Program-made: the position numbers and the translations under genes
In this document: positions 48,406-57,777 of the stretch, one piece after another
Position numbering within the stretch: the stretch's first letter is position 1
Layout: each line of letters opens with the position of its first letter
Source: Streptomyces monomycini
GTDB taxonomy: Bacteria > Actinomycetota > Actinomycetes > Streptomycetales > Streptomycetaceae
Assembly (NCBI RefSeq): GCF_022271435.1
Contig: NZ_JAFIQY010000037.1
Coordinates: 24,758-88,757, forward strand
Direction of reading: 5' to 3'
Length of the DNA: 64,000 bases
The notes under the pieces: model-generated
The model's input: the letters and a program-made list of their open reading frames with translations, nothing else
What the model was told of the DNA's origin: nothing
The model's database searches: none

Positions 48406-49935
48406 TCACCGGTCGGGCGTGTGGCGGTGTCTCTTCCACCAGGCCAGGACGCCGAGGGCCAGGGCGGCATCGCGGATCGTGGAGTGTCCGAAGAGCGGCA
48501 GGCGCTGCAGGGCCCGTTTGAGGGGAAGCTGGTTGACCTGGACGGTGAACTCGCGGTTGGACAAGTCCCGCAGCAGGCCGCGGGCCTGGGGAGCAATGGT
48601 GTTGCCAGCGATGATCAGATCGAGGGCGGTGCGGGCGGCCTGTTTCTCCGAGAGGGTCTCGGTGGCGAGCTTGAAGGTAATGTGGCGGAACTCGTCCTCG
48701 AAGACGTCGATGATGGCCAGCTCGGGGCACAGGTTGCGGATGGAGCCTTCGAGGTTGGCGAAGGACTTGCCGAGCACGGAGATCATGGGGCTGGTCTTGA
48801 TGCCGCGGCGCGTGGACTGCTCCAGAATCTTGGTGAGGGTGACGCCGAAGTTGAGCTCTTCGAGGGTGGCGGTGGCGACCTGGGGCACGAGGGCGGCCAT
48901 GTCCTCGATGAAGTCGGTGACCTCCGCCCAGGGGGTGGCGTGGCCCATCTCGATCCAGGCTTTGGCGACGGCTGCGCCGTCGTTCTGGGCCAGGCTGAGC
49001 AGCACCAGCAGGATGCTGGTGCTCAGCGGCCGGTCGATACGGCCGACCATGCCCCAGTCGATGAGGTGGGCTTTTTCTCCGGGGTGGACGAGGATGTTGC
49101 CGGGGTGCGGGTCGGCGTGGAAGGAGCGGGTCAGGAAGTAGGAGCGGTACATGAACGCCAGCAGGTCGCGGCCGATGCCTTCGCGCTCTTCGAGGGTGAA
49201 GTCTGTGCGGCGGGCGTCGGCGATGGAGCAGCCTGGTGCCAGGGACTGCACCAGCACGCTTGGGGTGGCGGAGATGACCGCGGGCACGGCCAGGTGTTTG
49301 AAGTCGGTGATGTGTTCGCGGGCGTGGTGCATGTTGCGGGCTTCGAGGGTGAAGTCGAGTTCGGGGCGCATGGCGTCGAAGATGACGCCGAGCATGGCGT
49401 GGGTGTCGATGACGGCGTTGAAGCGCGGCGCGCGGCGGCCCACAAAGCGGGCTGCCTTGTTGAGCAGCTTCATGTCGGCTTCGATGACGGGCCGGATGCC
49501 CGGGCGCTGGATCTTCAGGGCGGCCGGGGTGCCGTCGGCCAGTATCGCCCGGTAGACCTGGGCCAGGGAGGCCGCGCCCAGCGGGTGTTCGATGTCGATG
49601 TCGCGGAAGAAGGTCGGCCAGTGGGGCCCAAGGTCCCGGATGAGCACCGGCTCGAAGACGGTGAACGGCGCCACCGAGACCCGGTCGTGGAGCATTTCCA
49701 GCTCCGTGATGACCTCCGGGGAGACCAGGTCCGGGCGGGTGGAGAGGATCTGGCCGACCTTGATGTAGAAGGGCCCCAGCTTCTCCAGCGCCTCACGCAG
49801 GGCCACGGCGTGTGTGGGTCCGGTCCCGTCGGCCGGGGGACGAAACCGGACCCGGCGGGCCAGGGTGCGCCGGGTTTCGTGGGCGAGCACTCCGGCCAGG
49901 GTGGAACAGACATAGCGCGTGCGGTTAGCGCCCAT
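48406..49935 (-). CDS. UbiB/ABC1 (AarF) family atypical kinase
   Basis: A 509-residue UbiB-family protein. The diagnostic KxGQ motif (FYIKVGQILSTRPDLV) lies at about residue 57. The Ala-rich nucleotide loop LGAASLAQVYRA follows, then HADPHPGN for the catalytic Asp region and IDWGMVG for the metal Asp. UbiB proteins are ATPases that help extract or handle membrane prenyl lipids (coenzyme Q and others). Its place next to GGPP synthase and a terpene cyclase suggests handling of a hydrophobic isoprenoid. Hydrophobic C-terminal segments are weak. Confidence 0.9.
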   Translation of the reverse strand: MGANRTRYVCSTLAGVLAHETRRTLARRVRFRPPADGTGPTHAVALREALEKLGPFYIKVGQILSTRPDLVSPEVITELEMLHDRVSVAPFTVFEPVLIRDLGPHWPTFFRDIDIEHPLGAASLAQVYRAILADGTPAALKIQRPGIRPVIEADMKLLNKAARFVGRRAPRFNAVIDTHAMLGVIFDAMRPELDFTLEARNMHHAREHITDFKHLAVPAVISATPSVLVQSLAPGCSIADARRTDFTLEEREGIGRDLLAFMYRSYFLTRSFHADPHPGNILVHPGEKAHLIDWGMVGRIDRPLSTSILLVLLSLAQNDGAAVAKAWIEMGHATPWAEVTDFIEDMAALVPQVATATLEELNFGVTLTKILEQSTRRGIKTSPMISVLGKSFANLEGSIRNLCPELAIIDVFEDEFRHITFKLATETLSEKQAARTALDLIIAGNTIAPQARGLLRDLSNREFTVQVNQLPLKRALQRLPLFGHSTIRDAALALGVLAWWKRHRHTPDR

Positions 49936-49967
49936 GCACGGCTCCCAGGGGTCGGCGGGGAGGAGGG

Positions 49968-50333
49968 TTAGCCGGGGTCGGCTGAGGCCGTGGTGGCCTG
50001 GCCCGCGGCCTGGGCCAGCAGCGTGCCCGGACGCAGCAGGCCGTCACCTGCCCCCAGGACAGCGGCCCCTACCGCGCAGGTGAGGACCTCGGCCAGGACT
50101 TGGAAGCTGCAGTCGCGGCCGGTGGCGTGGTCGTGGGCCCGGAAGGTGCGCCCGGCGCGCAGTTCCTGGACCAACCGCCCAGCACTGACGGGCTCTTGCA
50201 GGCGGACATCGTAGAGCTGGCCGCTGAAGTGACGGCTGAGGACCCGCTCGGGCAGCGGCCCCGAGGGAGTGCGGACGGCAGCGCTGCCGCTGCCGTCCGC
50301 GTGGCGGCCCAAGCCGCCAGGAGTGGCGTTCAC
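49968..50333 (-). CDS. PhaR-like (PHA accumulation regulator N-domain) protein
   Basis: A 121-residue protein. The part VLSRHFSGQLYDVRLQEP, then VSAGRLVQELRAGRTFRAHD and ATGRDCSFQVLAEVLT, matches the layout of the PhaR N-terminal domain (KRYPNRRLYDT, then a helix, DAKTGEDxT, QxI). PhaR senses polyhydroxyalkanoate and represses phasin genes. Here the Arg/Asn of the motif are changed (RHFSGQLYDV). No PHA synthase is nearby. The GTG start overlaps the stop of the phasin-like gene (GTGA). Confidence 0.55.
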   Translation of the reverse strand: MNATPGGLGRHADGSGSAAVRTPSGPLPERVLSRHFSGQLYDVRLQEPVSAGRLVQELRAGRTFRAHDHATGRDCSFQVLAEVLTCAVGAAVLGAGDGLLRPGTLLAQAAGQATTASADPG

Positions 50334-50671
50334 GTCGAGGACTTGCCGGGCGCCTGGCCCTTCGCGCCCTGTGCCGGGGCGCCGGTGGTCTGCATCTGGC
50401 GCAGGAGTTCTTCGATCTGCCCCAGCCGGGTGTACAAGGCGGCCGTCTCCGCCCGCGTGACCGTCCCCGCCTCCGGGCCAGGTGGCGTGTCGGGCTGCTG
50501 CGGAGTAGCGATGTCCTTCTTGGTGTCCTTGGTGCCCAGGTTGCGGCTGATGCTGTCGCGGGCGTCGGTCTCGAAGTCACGGACTTTGTCGATCACATCG
50601 TCGATCATGGTTTTGGTGTCGTCCAGTACGTTGGAGACGTACTTGGTGATGCCGCTGCGCTGCTGGGACAT
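50330..50671 (-). CDS. Phasin-like/coiled-coil protein
   Basis: A 113-residue protein. An amphipathic helix (KYVSNVLDDTKTMIDDVIDK) is followed by a charged stretch, a Pro-rich linker and a second helix RLGQIEELLRQMQ. This is the plan of PhaF/PhaI-type phasins and of PHA-synthase subunit PhaE-like coiled coils. AAAGGAG lies upstream of the ATG. Coupled to the PhaR-like gene. It could coat hydrophobic particles; no domain proves it. Confidence 0.55.
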   Translation of the reverse strand: MSQQRSGITKYVSNVLDDTKTMIDDVIDKVRDFETDARDSISRNLGTKDTKKDIATPQQPDTPPGPEAGTVTRAETAALYTRLGQIEELLRQMQTTGAPAQGAKGQAPGKSST

Positions 50672-50750
50672 AAGTCGCGCTCCTTTGCGTAAGGGGTCAG
50701 CGGTCTCCAGCGCCGGCCGGCACATGCCACCGGGCGGCGCCGTGGCGTGG

Positions 50751-51731
50751 TCAGGTCTCGGTGCCGTGCGGGGGGCTCTTGCGGGAGGTGAGGCTTTGGG
50801 GCAGGGCGAAGTGCTGGTGCTCCTCGGTGGCCTGTACCACTTCGACTTGTGCGTAGCCGCGCTCGGCGAGCCAGTCCAGCACCTCGTCGACCAGGATCTC
50901 GGGGGCCGAGGCACCGGAGGTCAGCCCGATGGTGTGCACATCGGCCAGCCAGGTGTCATCAATGTCGCGGGCGTGGTCGATCAGGCGGGCATCGCGGGCG
51001 CCGGCCTCCAGGGCGACTTCCACGAGGCGCAGGGAGTTGCAGGAGTTGGTGGAGCCGATGACCAGGACGAGGTCGGCGTCGGTGCCGAGCTGTTTGACGG
51101 CGGCCTGCCGGTTCTGGGTGGCGTAGCAGATGTCGTCGCTCGGCGGGGACTTCAGATTCGGGAAGCGGTTTTTGAGGACGGCGACGGTGGCCTGGGTCTC
51201 GTCGACCGACAGAGTGGTCTGGGACAGCCAGACGACTCTGTCAGGGTCGCGGACCGTGACGGTGGCGGCCTGTTCGGGCCCTTCGACGATGGTGACGTGG
51301 TCGGGGGCCTCGCCGCTGGTGCCGATGACCTCGTCGTGGCCCTGGTGGCCGATGAGCAGGATGGTGTAGCCGTCGCGGGCGAAGCGCACGGCTTCTTTGT
51401 GGACTTTGGTCACCAGGGGGCAGGTCGCATCGATCGTCTCCAGCCGCCGGGCCTCCGCGCCCTGATGCACGGTGGGGGCGACGCCGTGGGCGGAGAAGAT
51501 GACGGTGGCGCCCTCGGGGACCTGGTCGGTCTCCTCGACGAAAACGGCGCCCTGGGCCTCCAGCGTCTTGACGACGTACTTGTTGTGGACGATCTCGTGG
51601 CGCACGTAGACGGGCGCCCCGAACAGCTCCAGTGCCTTTTCCACGACCTTCACAGCGCGGGCCACGCCCGCACAGTAGCCGCGGGGGGCGGCCAGCAGAA
51701 CACGGCGTCCGGCCACATCGGTGTCGGTCAT
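50751..51731 (-). CDS. ispH: 4-hydroxy-3-methylbut-2-enyl diphosphate reductase
   Basis: A 326-residue IspH. Three Fe-S Cys are in RGYCAGVARA, DATCPLVTKVH and TNSCNSLRL, and substrate His residues in VRHEIVHN, SAHGVAP and GHQGHDE. It makes IPP and DMAPP, the last MEP step. Its ATG overlaps the stop of the GGPP synthase (ATGA). Probably a second, cluster-specific copy beside a housekeeping ispH; inference. Confidence 0.96.
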   Translation of the reverse strand: MTDTDVAGRRVLLAAPRGYCAGVARAVKVVEKALELFGAPVYVRHEIVHNKYVVKTLEAQGAVFVEETDQVPEGATVIFSAHGVAPTVHQGAEARRLETIDATCPLVTKVHKEAVRFARDGYTILLIGHQGHDEVIGTSGEAPDHVTIVEGPEQAATVTVRDPDRVVWLSQTTLSVDETQATVAVLKNRFPNLKSPPSDDICYATQNRQAAVKQLGTDADLVLVIGSTNSCNSLRLVEVALEAGARDARLIDHARDIDDTWLADVHTIGLTSGASAPEILVDEVLDWLAERGYAQVEVVQATEEHQHFALPQSLTSRKSPPHGTET

Positions 51732-52789
51732 CGGGTGCGCTCCGTCAGGGTGCGGGCCACGTCCCGCAGGGCCTCGGCGGCGGCGCCGGGTAGGGGCGCG
51801 GCGTCCAGGGCTCGCAGGGCGGTGCGGTGTTGAGTGTCGATGAGGTTCTCGATCCGGTCCCGGGCTCCGGTATCGGTGAGGATGGCCCGTACGGTCTCGG
51901 CCTGTTCCTCGTCCAGATGCGGGTCGCCGACCAGCCGCTGCAGGGTGGAGCTCTGGGCAGAGGTGGCGTGGCGGAGGGCCAGGGCGAGCAGGACGGTGCG
52001 TTTTCCTTCGCGCAGGTCGTCCTGGGTCGCCTTGCCGGTGGTCTTGGGATCGCCGAAGACGCCGAGCAGGTCATCGCGCAGCTGGAATGCCTCGCCCAGT
52101 GGCAGGGCGTAGGCGCTGAGGGCGCTCCGCAGATCAGGCGGGGCGCCGGCGAGGGCAGTGCCCAGGTGCAGCGGGTGCTCGACGGTGTATTTGGCGGTCT
52201 TGTAGCGGATGACGGCCAGTGCCCGGTACACGTCATCGGCGGGCTGGGCTGCGGCGTCCAGGTCCATGTACTGCCCGTAGAGGATCGCGCTCCGCATGGC
52301 GTCGATGACGGGCAGGGCGGCCATCAGCTGGCCGGGACGTAGACCGGCGTCGTTGAGCATCTCCTGGGAGCAGGCCAGGGCCATATCGCCGACGAGGATG
52401 GCGGCGTTTTCGCCGAAGGCCGCGCTGTGGCGGAAGGCGGCCAGCTCCCGGTGGACGGTGGGCCGGCCGCGGCGGGTGACGCTGTGGTCCATGACATCGT
52501 CATGAATCAGGGCGAAGGCGTGGAAGAGTTCCAGGGAGGCCGCCGCCCGCACGATGGGGCCGGTCTCGCCGTGGCCGTGGCCGGCGTGCCAGCCCAGGAT
52601 GCACATCAGGGGCCGGATGCGTTTGCCGCCGGCGAAGACGAACTCGTGCAACACCTGCACGGGCACCGATGGCAGCCGCTCGGTCCGGGCTGCCAGGGCC
52701 TTGCCGCGGAGGTAGTCCTCCAGCGCGGTGTCGATCTGTCGGCGCAGCCCGTCGAGGTCCAGATGCTCTGTGAGCACCGGGGCGTTCAC
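51728..52789 (-). CDS. Geranylgeranyl diphosphate synthase (polyprenyl synthetase)
   Basis: A 353-residue trans-prenyltransferase with both aspartate motifs: DDVMD (Asp97, 98, 101) in LIHDDVMDHSVTRRGRPT, and RDDLLGVFGDPKTTGK, the form typical of Streptomyces GGPP synthases. It supplies GGPP for the class II cyclase. The GTG start overlaps the ispG stop (GTGA) and has GGGAGG 7 bases upstream; an ATG 15 bases further up is less likely. Confidence 0.92.
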   Translation of the reverse strand: MNAPVLTEHLDLDGLRRQIDTALEDYLRGKALAARTERLPSVPVQVLHEFVFAGGKRIRPLMCILGWHAGHGHGETGPIVRAAASLELFHAFALIHDDVMDHSVTRRGRPTVHRELAAFRHSAAFGENAAILVGDMALACSQEMLNDAGLRPGQLMAALPVIDAMRSAILYGQYMDLDAAAQPADDVYRALAVIRYKTAKYTVEHPLHLGTALAGAPPDLRSALSAYALPLGEAFQLRDDLLGVFGDPKTTGKATQDDLREGKRTVLLALALRHATSAQSSTLQRLVGDPHLDEEQAETVRAILTDTGARDRIENLIDTQHRTALRALDAAPLPGAAAEALRDVARTLTERTR

Positions 52790-53952
52790 GGTGCTGCCTC
52801 CCATCCCTGCGCGCCGTCAGCGGCCTCGGACTCGTCCGGGGTGGCCTGGGCTTCGCCGATGCGCAGGGCCTCTTCCACCAGTGCCTCGACGATCTTGGAT
52901 TCGGGGACGGTGGTGATGACTTCGCCCTTGCGGAAGATCTGGCCTTTGCCGTTGCCGCAGGAGACACCCAGGTCGGCTTCGCGGGCCTCGCCGGGCCCGT
53001 TGACCACACACCCCATCACCGCCACCCGCAGCGGATACGGCAGCCCGTCGAGGGCGGCGGTGACCTTCTCGGCCAGGGTGTGCACGTCGACCTGGGCGCG
53101 GCCGCAGGACGGGCAGGAGACGATCTCCAGGCGGCGCTGGCGCAGGCCGCAGGATTCCAGGATGCCGATGCCGGCCTTGACCTCGTCGACCGGCGGGGCG
53201 GACAACGACACGCGGATGGTGTCGCCGATGCCGCGGTTGAGGAGGGTACCGAAGGCGACGGCGGACTTGATGGTGCCCTGCAGCAGCGGCCCGGCTTCGG
53301 TCACGCCCAAATGCAGGGGGTAGTCGCAGGCGTCGGCGAGCAGTTCATAGGCGCGGACCATGGTGACCGGGTCGTGGTGCTTGACGGAGATCTTGATGTC
53401 GGTGAAGCCGTGCTCCTCGAACAGCGAGCACTCCCACAGAGCGGATTCCACCAGGGCCTCGGGGGTGGCCTTGCCGTGCTTGGCCAGCAGCCGCTTGTCC
53501 AGTGACCCGGCGTTGACGCCGATCCGGATCGGGATGCGGGCGTCGGTGGCGGCGCGGGCGATGTCGTGGACCTTGTCGTCGAACCTCTTGATGTTGCCGG
53601 GGTTGACGCGCACGGCGGCGCATCCGGCGTCGATGGCGGCGAAGACGTACTTGGGCTGGAAGTGGATGTCGGCGATCACCGGGATCTGCGACTTCTTGGC
53701 GATGGCGGGCAGGGCGTCGGCGTCGTCCTGGGAGGGCACCGCGACCCGTACGATCTGGCAGCCGGCCGCGGTCAGCTCCGCGATCTGCTGCAAGGTGGCG
53801 TCCACGTCTGCGGTCAGCGTCGTGGTCATGGACTGCACCGAGACCGGGGCCCCGCCTCCGACCGGCACAGCACCGACGTGCAGCTGGCGGGTGCGGCGCC
53901 GCGGCGCTTCGGGCGGGCGTAAGGCGGGCAGGGGCAGGTCGGTGGTGCTCAT
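52786..53952 (-). CDS. ispG: (E)-4-hydroxy-3-methylbut-2-enyl-diphosphate synthase
   Basis: A 388-residue IspG: TIM-barrel start with SVQSMTTTLTADVDATLQQI, IADIHFQPKYVFAAI, and the Fe-S part with SCPSCGR and MGCVVNGPGE. It converts MEcPP to HMBPP. It has an Ala/Glu-rich C-terminal tail of about 25 residues. It follows dxs by 27 bases in the operon. Confidence 0.96.
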   Translation of the reverse strand: MSTTDLPLPALRPPEAPRRRTRQLHVGAVPVGGGAPVSVQSMTTTLTADVDATLQQIAELTAAGCQIVRVAVPSQDDADALPAIAKKSQIPVIADIHFQPKYVFAAIDAGCAAVRVNPGNIKRFDDKVHDIARAATDARIPIRIGVNAGSLDKRLLAKHGKATPEALVESALWECSLFEEHGFTDIKISVKHHDPVTMVRAYELLADACDYPLHLGVTEAGPLLQGTIKSAVAFGTLLNRGIGDTIRVSLSAPPVDEVKAGIGILESCGLRQRRLEIVSCPSCGRAQVDVHTLAEKVTAALDGLPYPLRVAVMGCVVNGPGEAREADLGVSCGNGKGQIFRKGEVITTVPESKIVEALVEEALRIGEAQATPDESEAADGAQGWEAAP

Positions 53953-53979
53953 CGTCAGCCTCCGAACAGTGCAGAAGGA

Positions 53980-55815
53980 TCAGGCGGCGCGGCGGGCGGC
54001 CTCCAAGACCGCCAGGGCGGCGGTGGTGATGCCGTCGGGCAGCAGCCCGGTGGAGGCCAGCAGTTCGGCGCGTGAGCCGTGGGTCAGGAACGTGCGCGGC
54101 AGCCCCATGGTGTGGACGGGGGCGCCGATGGCGGCGTCGGTACAGGTCTGTGCCAAGGCGGTGCCCAGGCCGCCGGTGCGGGAGCTGTCCTCGACCGTGA
54201 CCGTCAGCCGGTGCCCGGCGGCCAGGGTGATCAGCTCGGGCGGCACCGGCAGAGCCCAGCGGGGCGCTGCCACCGTCACCGACAGGTCGCGTTCCGCGAG
54301 CTGGTCGCGGGCGGCCAGACAGCTCCCGGCCATCGCCCCGAAACCGACCAGCAGCACATCCGAACCGGTCTCGGTGAGCAGATCCACCTGCCCCGCCCGG
54401 CTCACGGCCGGCAGGTCTGCCGGGACGGCTCCCTTGGGAAAGCGCAGGACGGTGGGGCCGTCCTGGTCGGACAGCGCCTCGGCCAGCAGTTCCCGCAGGC
54501 TTGCGCCGTCACGCGGTGCGGCCAGGCGAAGGCCGGGCACCACCGACAGCAGGGTGTGATCCCACATGCCGTGGTGGGAGGCTCCGTCCGGGCCGGTGAT
54601 CCCGGCGCGGTCCAGCACCAGCGTCACCGGCAGCCGGTGCAGTGCGACATCCATCAGCAGCTGGTCGAACGCCCGGTTCAAGAATGTCGCGTAGACGGCG
54701 ACGACCGGGTGCAGGCCGCCCATGGACAGCCCGGCGGCCGAGCACACCGCGTGCTGCTCGGCGATGCCCACATCGAAGACCCGCTGCGGAAACCGCTCGG
54801 CGAACAGCTGGAGGCCGGTGGGCTGCTGCATCGCGGCTGTCAGCGCCACCACATCCTCGCGCTGCGCTGCTAAGCGCGCCAGCTCGCTGCCGAAGACGTT
54901 CGTCCACGTCACAGCGGTGCTGTCCGCGGCGGCGGTACCGGTGACCGGGTCGAGCACGCCGACCGTGTGCATGTGGTCGGTAGCGTCGCCTTCCGCGGGC
55001 GCGTACCCCTTGCCCTTGAGCGTGACCACGTGCACCACCACCGGTCCGCCCACCGTCCGCGCCCGAAGCAGCGCCTCCTCCACGGCCACCAGGTCATGCC
55101 CGTCAACCGGGCCCAGATAGGCAAAGCCCAGATCGGTGAAGATGTTGCGCCGGGGTACCGGTTCCTGGCCGGCCACCGCTTGCCTCAGGGTCTGAAGGTG
55201 GCGGGCGAGTGCCCCTTGGGTCGGGGCGTAGGAGCGGCCGTTGTCGTTGAGGACCACGACCAGGCGGCGGTGGCCGGCCCGGCCGAGATTGTTCAGCGCT
55301 TCGAAGGCCAGCCCCCCGGTCAGTGCCCCGTCGCCGACCACCGGCACCACCCAGCGCCCGTCCTGTCCACGCGCGGCGAACGCTTTGGCCAGGCCGTCGG
55401 CGTAGGACAGGGCGGTCGAGGCGTGGGAGTTTTCCACCCAGTCGTGCACCGACTCACTGCGCGAGGGGTAGCCCGACAGCCCGCCCCGCTTGCGCAGCCG
55501 GGCAAAGCCCGCCGCGCGGCCGGTGAGCATCTTGTGCACATATGCCTGATGCCCGGTGTCGAACACCAGTGCGTCGTGGGGTGAGTGGAAGATCCGGTGC
55601 AGCGCGATCGTCAGCTCCACCACCCCCAGGTTCGGCCCCAGATGCCCGCCAGCCGCGCACACCTGCTCGATCAGCAGCGCACGGATCCGCGCGGCCACCG
55701 CCGGCAACTGCTCCAGCGGCAGCGCCTGCAGCACCCGCGGCGACCACCGCCCCGGCTCGCTGGCCACGTGGCCGTTGACGTGTTCGTTCGTCGAAGGCAA
55801 TCCACCAGGACGCAT
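53980..55815 (-). CDS. dxs: 1-deoxy-D-xylulose-5-phosphate synthase
   Basis: A 611-residue Dxs. The thiamine-diphosphate motif is VGDGALTGGLAFEALNNLG; DTGHQAYVHKMLTGR, and later DVGIAEQHAVCSAAGLSMGG with the catalytic Glu, are also family marks. It makes DXP from pyruvate and glyceraldehyde 3-phosphate, the first and often rate-limiting MEP step. It is the first gene of the minus-strand terpenoid operon, with GAGAGGAAG before the ATG. Confidence 0.96.
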   Translation of the reverse strand: MRPGGLPSTNEHVNGHVASEPGRWSPRVLQALPLEQLPAVAARIRALLIEQVCAAGGHLGPNLGVVELTIALHRIFHSPHDALVFDTGHQAYVHKMLTGRAAGFARLRKRGGLSGYPSRSESVHDWVENSHASTALSYADGLAKAFAARGQDGRWVVPVVGDGALTGGLAFEALNNLGRAGHRRLVVVLNDNGRSYAPTQGALARHLQTLRQAVAGQEPVPRRNIFTDLGFAYLGPVDGHDLVAVEEALLRARTVGGPVVVHVVTLKGKGYAPAEGDATDHMHTVGVLDPVTGTAAADSTAVTWTNVFGSELARLAAQREDVVALTAAMQQPTGLQLFAERFPQRVFDVGIAEQHAVCSAAGLSMGGLHPVVAVYATFLNRAFDQLLMDVALHRLPVTLVLDRAGITGPDGASHHGMWDHTLLSVVPGLRLAAPRDGASLRELLAEALSDQDGPTVLRFPKGAVPADLPAVSRAGQVDLLTETGSDVLLVGFGAMAGSCLAARDQLAERDLSVTVAAPRWALPVPPELITLAAGHRLTVTVEDSSRTGGLGTALAQTCTDAAIGAPVHTMGLPRTFLTHGSRAELLASTGLLPDGITTAALAVLEAARRAA

Positions 55816-56812
55816 GACTTCCTCTCAGCAAAGAGGACTGCGAGAAACTGTGGGGCCTTCACGGCCCGCTCACTGAGCGCCTGCGCGGGGACATCATCCG
55901 GCATCGACAGGCTAGGCCCCCTGCCCGGGTGTGCGCCGTACGCGGCGCCCGGACACCGTCCCGTTCTCCCCAACGAGGCGGTCCGCAGGCCCTACGAGCC
56001 CACCGCAGAACCGAGAACCTGACAACCCACCGCCAGGCGGCGCACAGGCGTATCCCTCCCCGCCGCCCGGGCCGCGCACGCGCTCCGCCACACAGCCCAT
56101 GCGCCGCCCCGTAAAGTGCTCCGGCGTACGCTGCCCCGGCCGCACCCCATCCGCCCGCCGCCCCGTAGGCCAAGGCATCCCGCCGTCTCGGGGCCACTTC
56201 ACCCCGCGCCCTGCGGTCACCGGGGCCCTGCCAGCCCGCCCCGCCGGCCACGCCCTGCCCATTAGCACCGCGCCCGGGGGCGCACAGCCCACCGGTCCTG
56301 CGCCACCCCGTGCTTCACCAAAACCTGCGTATGCCGCCGTACGCCCTAGACGTCTCGATGGATTCGCGCAGTGTCTGGCGCGGCCCGCACATCCGTCCTA
56401 GCGTCATGGGTTGGCAGACGAGACATGCCCGATCAGCAATCAGCGGCGGCAGATGTCATGTCAAACCGGCCGCTGGCTCGCACTCGCCCGACGGCATCAC
56501 GGGCCCACCGTTCTTTTGCCGAGCCGAACGCCGCAGCAGACGCTTAGTTGAAAGCTACCGTATCGGCGCTGCCAGCGTAAGTGAACTGCCGCAATGATTC
56601 GGCGGAGCAGTCACCGGCACACCTCCCGGTGCGGACGCCGGTTCGCCGGCCATCGAAGAGCCGGGGCCGAGCTGCCACAACGTCTCAAATACTCACCTGA
56701 CTCCGTCACAGCACGTCTGCACATCCGCCGCAGGCGCCATATGCCGGGCTGCCCCACAACGCGGGGCAGCACCCGTCACCGCACGGTCCAACCAGTCACG
56801 GAAGGCGACATC
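55816..56812. other. Long divergent spacer between dxs and the methyltransferase
   Basis: About 1 kb without a credible gene: the open frames present lack ribosome sites and protein-like composition. GC content and base runs change around 56390-56600, with an A/T-richer stretch near 56515-56590 that may hold promoters. I could not define a reliable -35/-10. No SARP array, tRNA or mobile-element end was seen. Confidence 0.5.
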
Positions 56813-57715
56813 ATGTCCTCTGAGCCAACTGCTGCCCTGCGCACTCCGCTGGAGCAGGCCGCGTTCGACTACTACGACAACAAACGCGACGACCCCATCA
56901 ACCTCAAACTCGGCGAGACCGACGGCTTCTACCACCACCACTTCGCCGTCGGTGACTTCGACCGCAAGGTCCTGCTCACCTCCGGCGAAGAACGCGCCCA
57001 GGCCATCAACGCCGAACTCCACCGGATGGAAACCCGGCAGGTCGACGCCCTGAGCGAGGCCCTGGGGCCGGTCGCACCCCAGGCGCGCATCCTGGACGGC
57101 GGATCGGGCCGTGGCGGCACGGCCATCCTGCTCCACAAGGCGTTCGGCTGCCGCGTGGACGGGGTCAACATCTCCGCCTACCAGAACGAGTTCGCCCGCC
57201 GGCAGGCCCAGGAGCACAACTGCGCGGAGAAAGTGCACTTCCACGACCGCAACATGGCCGCCACCGGCTTCCCCGACGCCTCCTTCGACTACGTGGTCAC
57301 CAACGAGACCACCATGTACGTCGACCCGTACGAGACGTTCGCCGAGTTCGCCCGTCTCCTCAAGCCTGCGGGGCGCTACGTCCTGCTGACCTGGTGCAAC
57401 AACGACGTGCTCGCCCCTCATCCGCCCGAGGCGACCGCGATCGACGCGCACTATCACTGCCACACCCACCGCCGCACCACCTACCTCAAGGCCCTGATCG
57501 AAAGCGGCCTGATCCCCTACCAGGTCGACGACCTCACCCAACCCGCCACTCCCTACTGGGAACTGCGCTCCTACTCCCGCTACGCCACAGGGATCGAGCA
57601 GCACTACCTCGACGGCTACCGCAGTGACCGCGTCAACTACATCCGCATCGCCTCTCGCCGCGGCGCCGTACCGCCTTCCGACACGCCCACCACCGCGGGC
57701 GCCGCCGCCCACTGA
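56813..57715 (+). CDS. Prenyl diphosphate C-methyltransferase (GPP/IPP methyltransferase family)
   Basis: A 300-residue SAM methyltransferase. The N-terminal part NLKLGETDGFYHHHFAVGD matches the LGExDGxYHHHYGxG signature of GPP C2-methyltransferases (2-methylisoborneol pathway). The SAM loop LDGGSGRGG lies at about 93, and NETTMYVD follows, where the family has NESTMYVD. Relatives methylate GPP (GPPMT, BezA) or IPP (Lon23, the S. monomycini enzyme). Which substrate is used here cannot be read. It starts the plus-strand terpene unit; GGAAGGCGA precedes the ATG. Confidence 0.9.
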   Translation: MSSEPTAALRTPLEQAAFDYYDNKRDDPINLKLGETDGFYHHHFAVGDFDRKVLLTSGEERAQAINAELHRMETRQVDALSEALGPVAPQARILDGGSGRGGTAILLHKAFGCRVDGVNISAYQNEFARRQAQEHNCAEKVHFHDRNMAATGFPDASFDYVVTNETTMYVDPYETFAEFARLLKPAGRYVLLTWCNNDVLAPHPPEATAIDAHYHCHTHRRTTYLKALIESGLIPYQVDDLTQPATPYWELRSYSRYATGIEQHYLDGYRSDRVNYIRIASRRGAVPPSDTPTTAGAAAH

Positions 57716-57777
57716 GCCAGACCGTTCCGCGCCCCCGGCCCGACACGTCCCTTCACACGAGGCAAGGATCGACGAGC

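Noticed and set aside
56310..56597. 95-codon open frame in the dxs-methyltransferase spacer
   Set aside because: No ribosome site, unlikely amino-acid composition and no recognisable segment.
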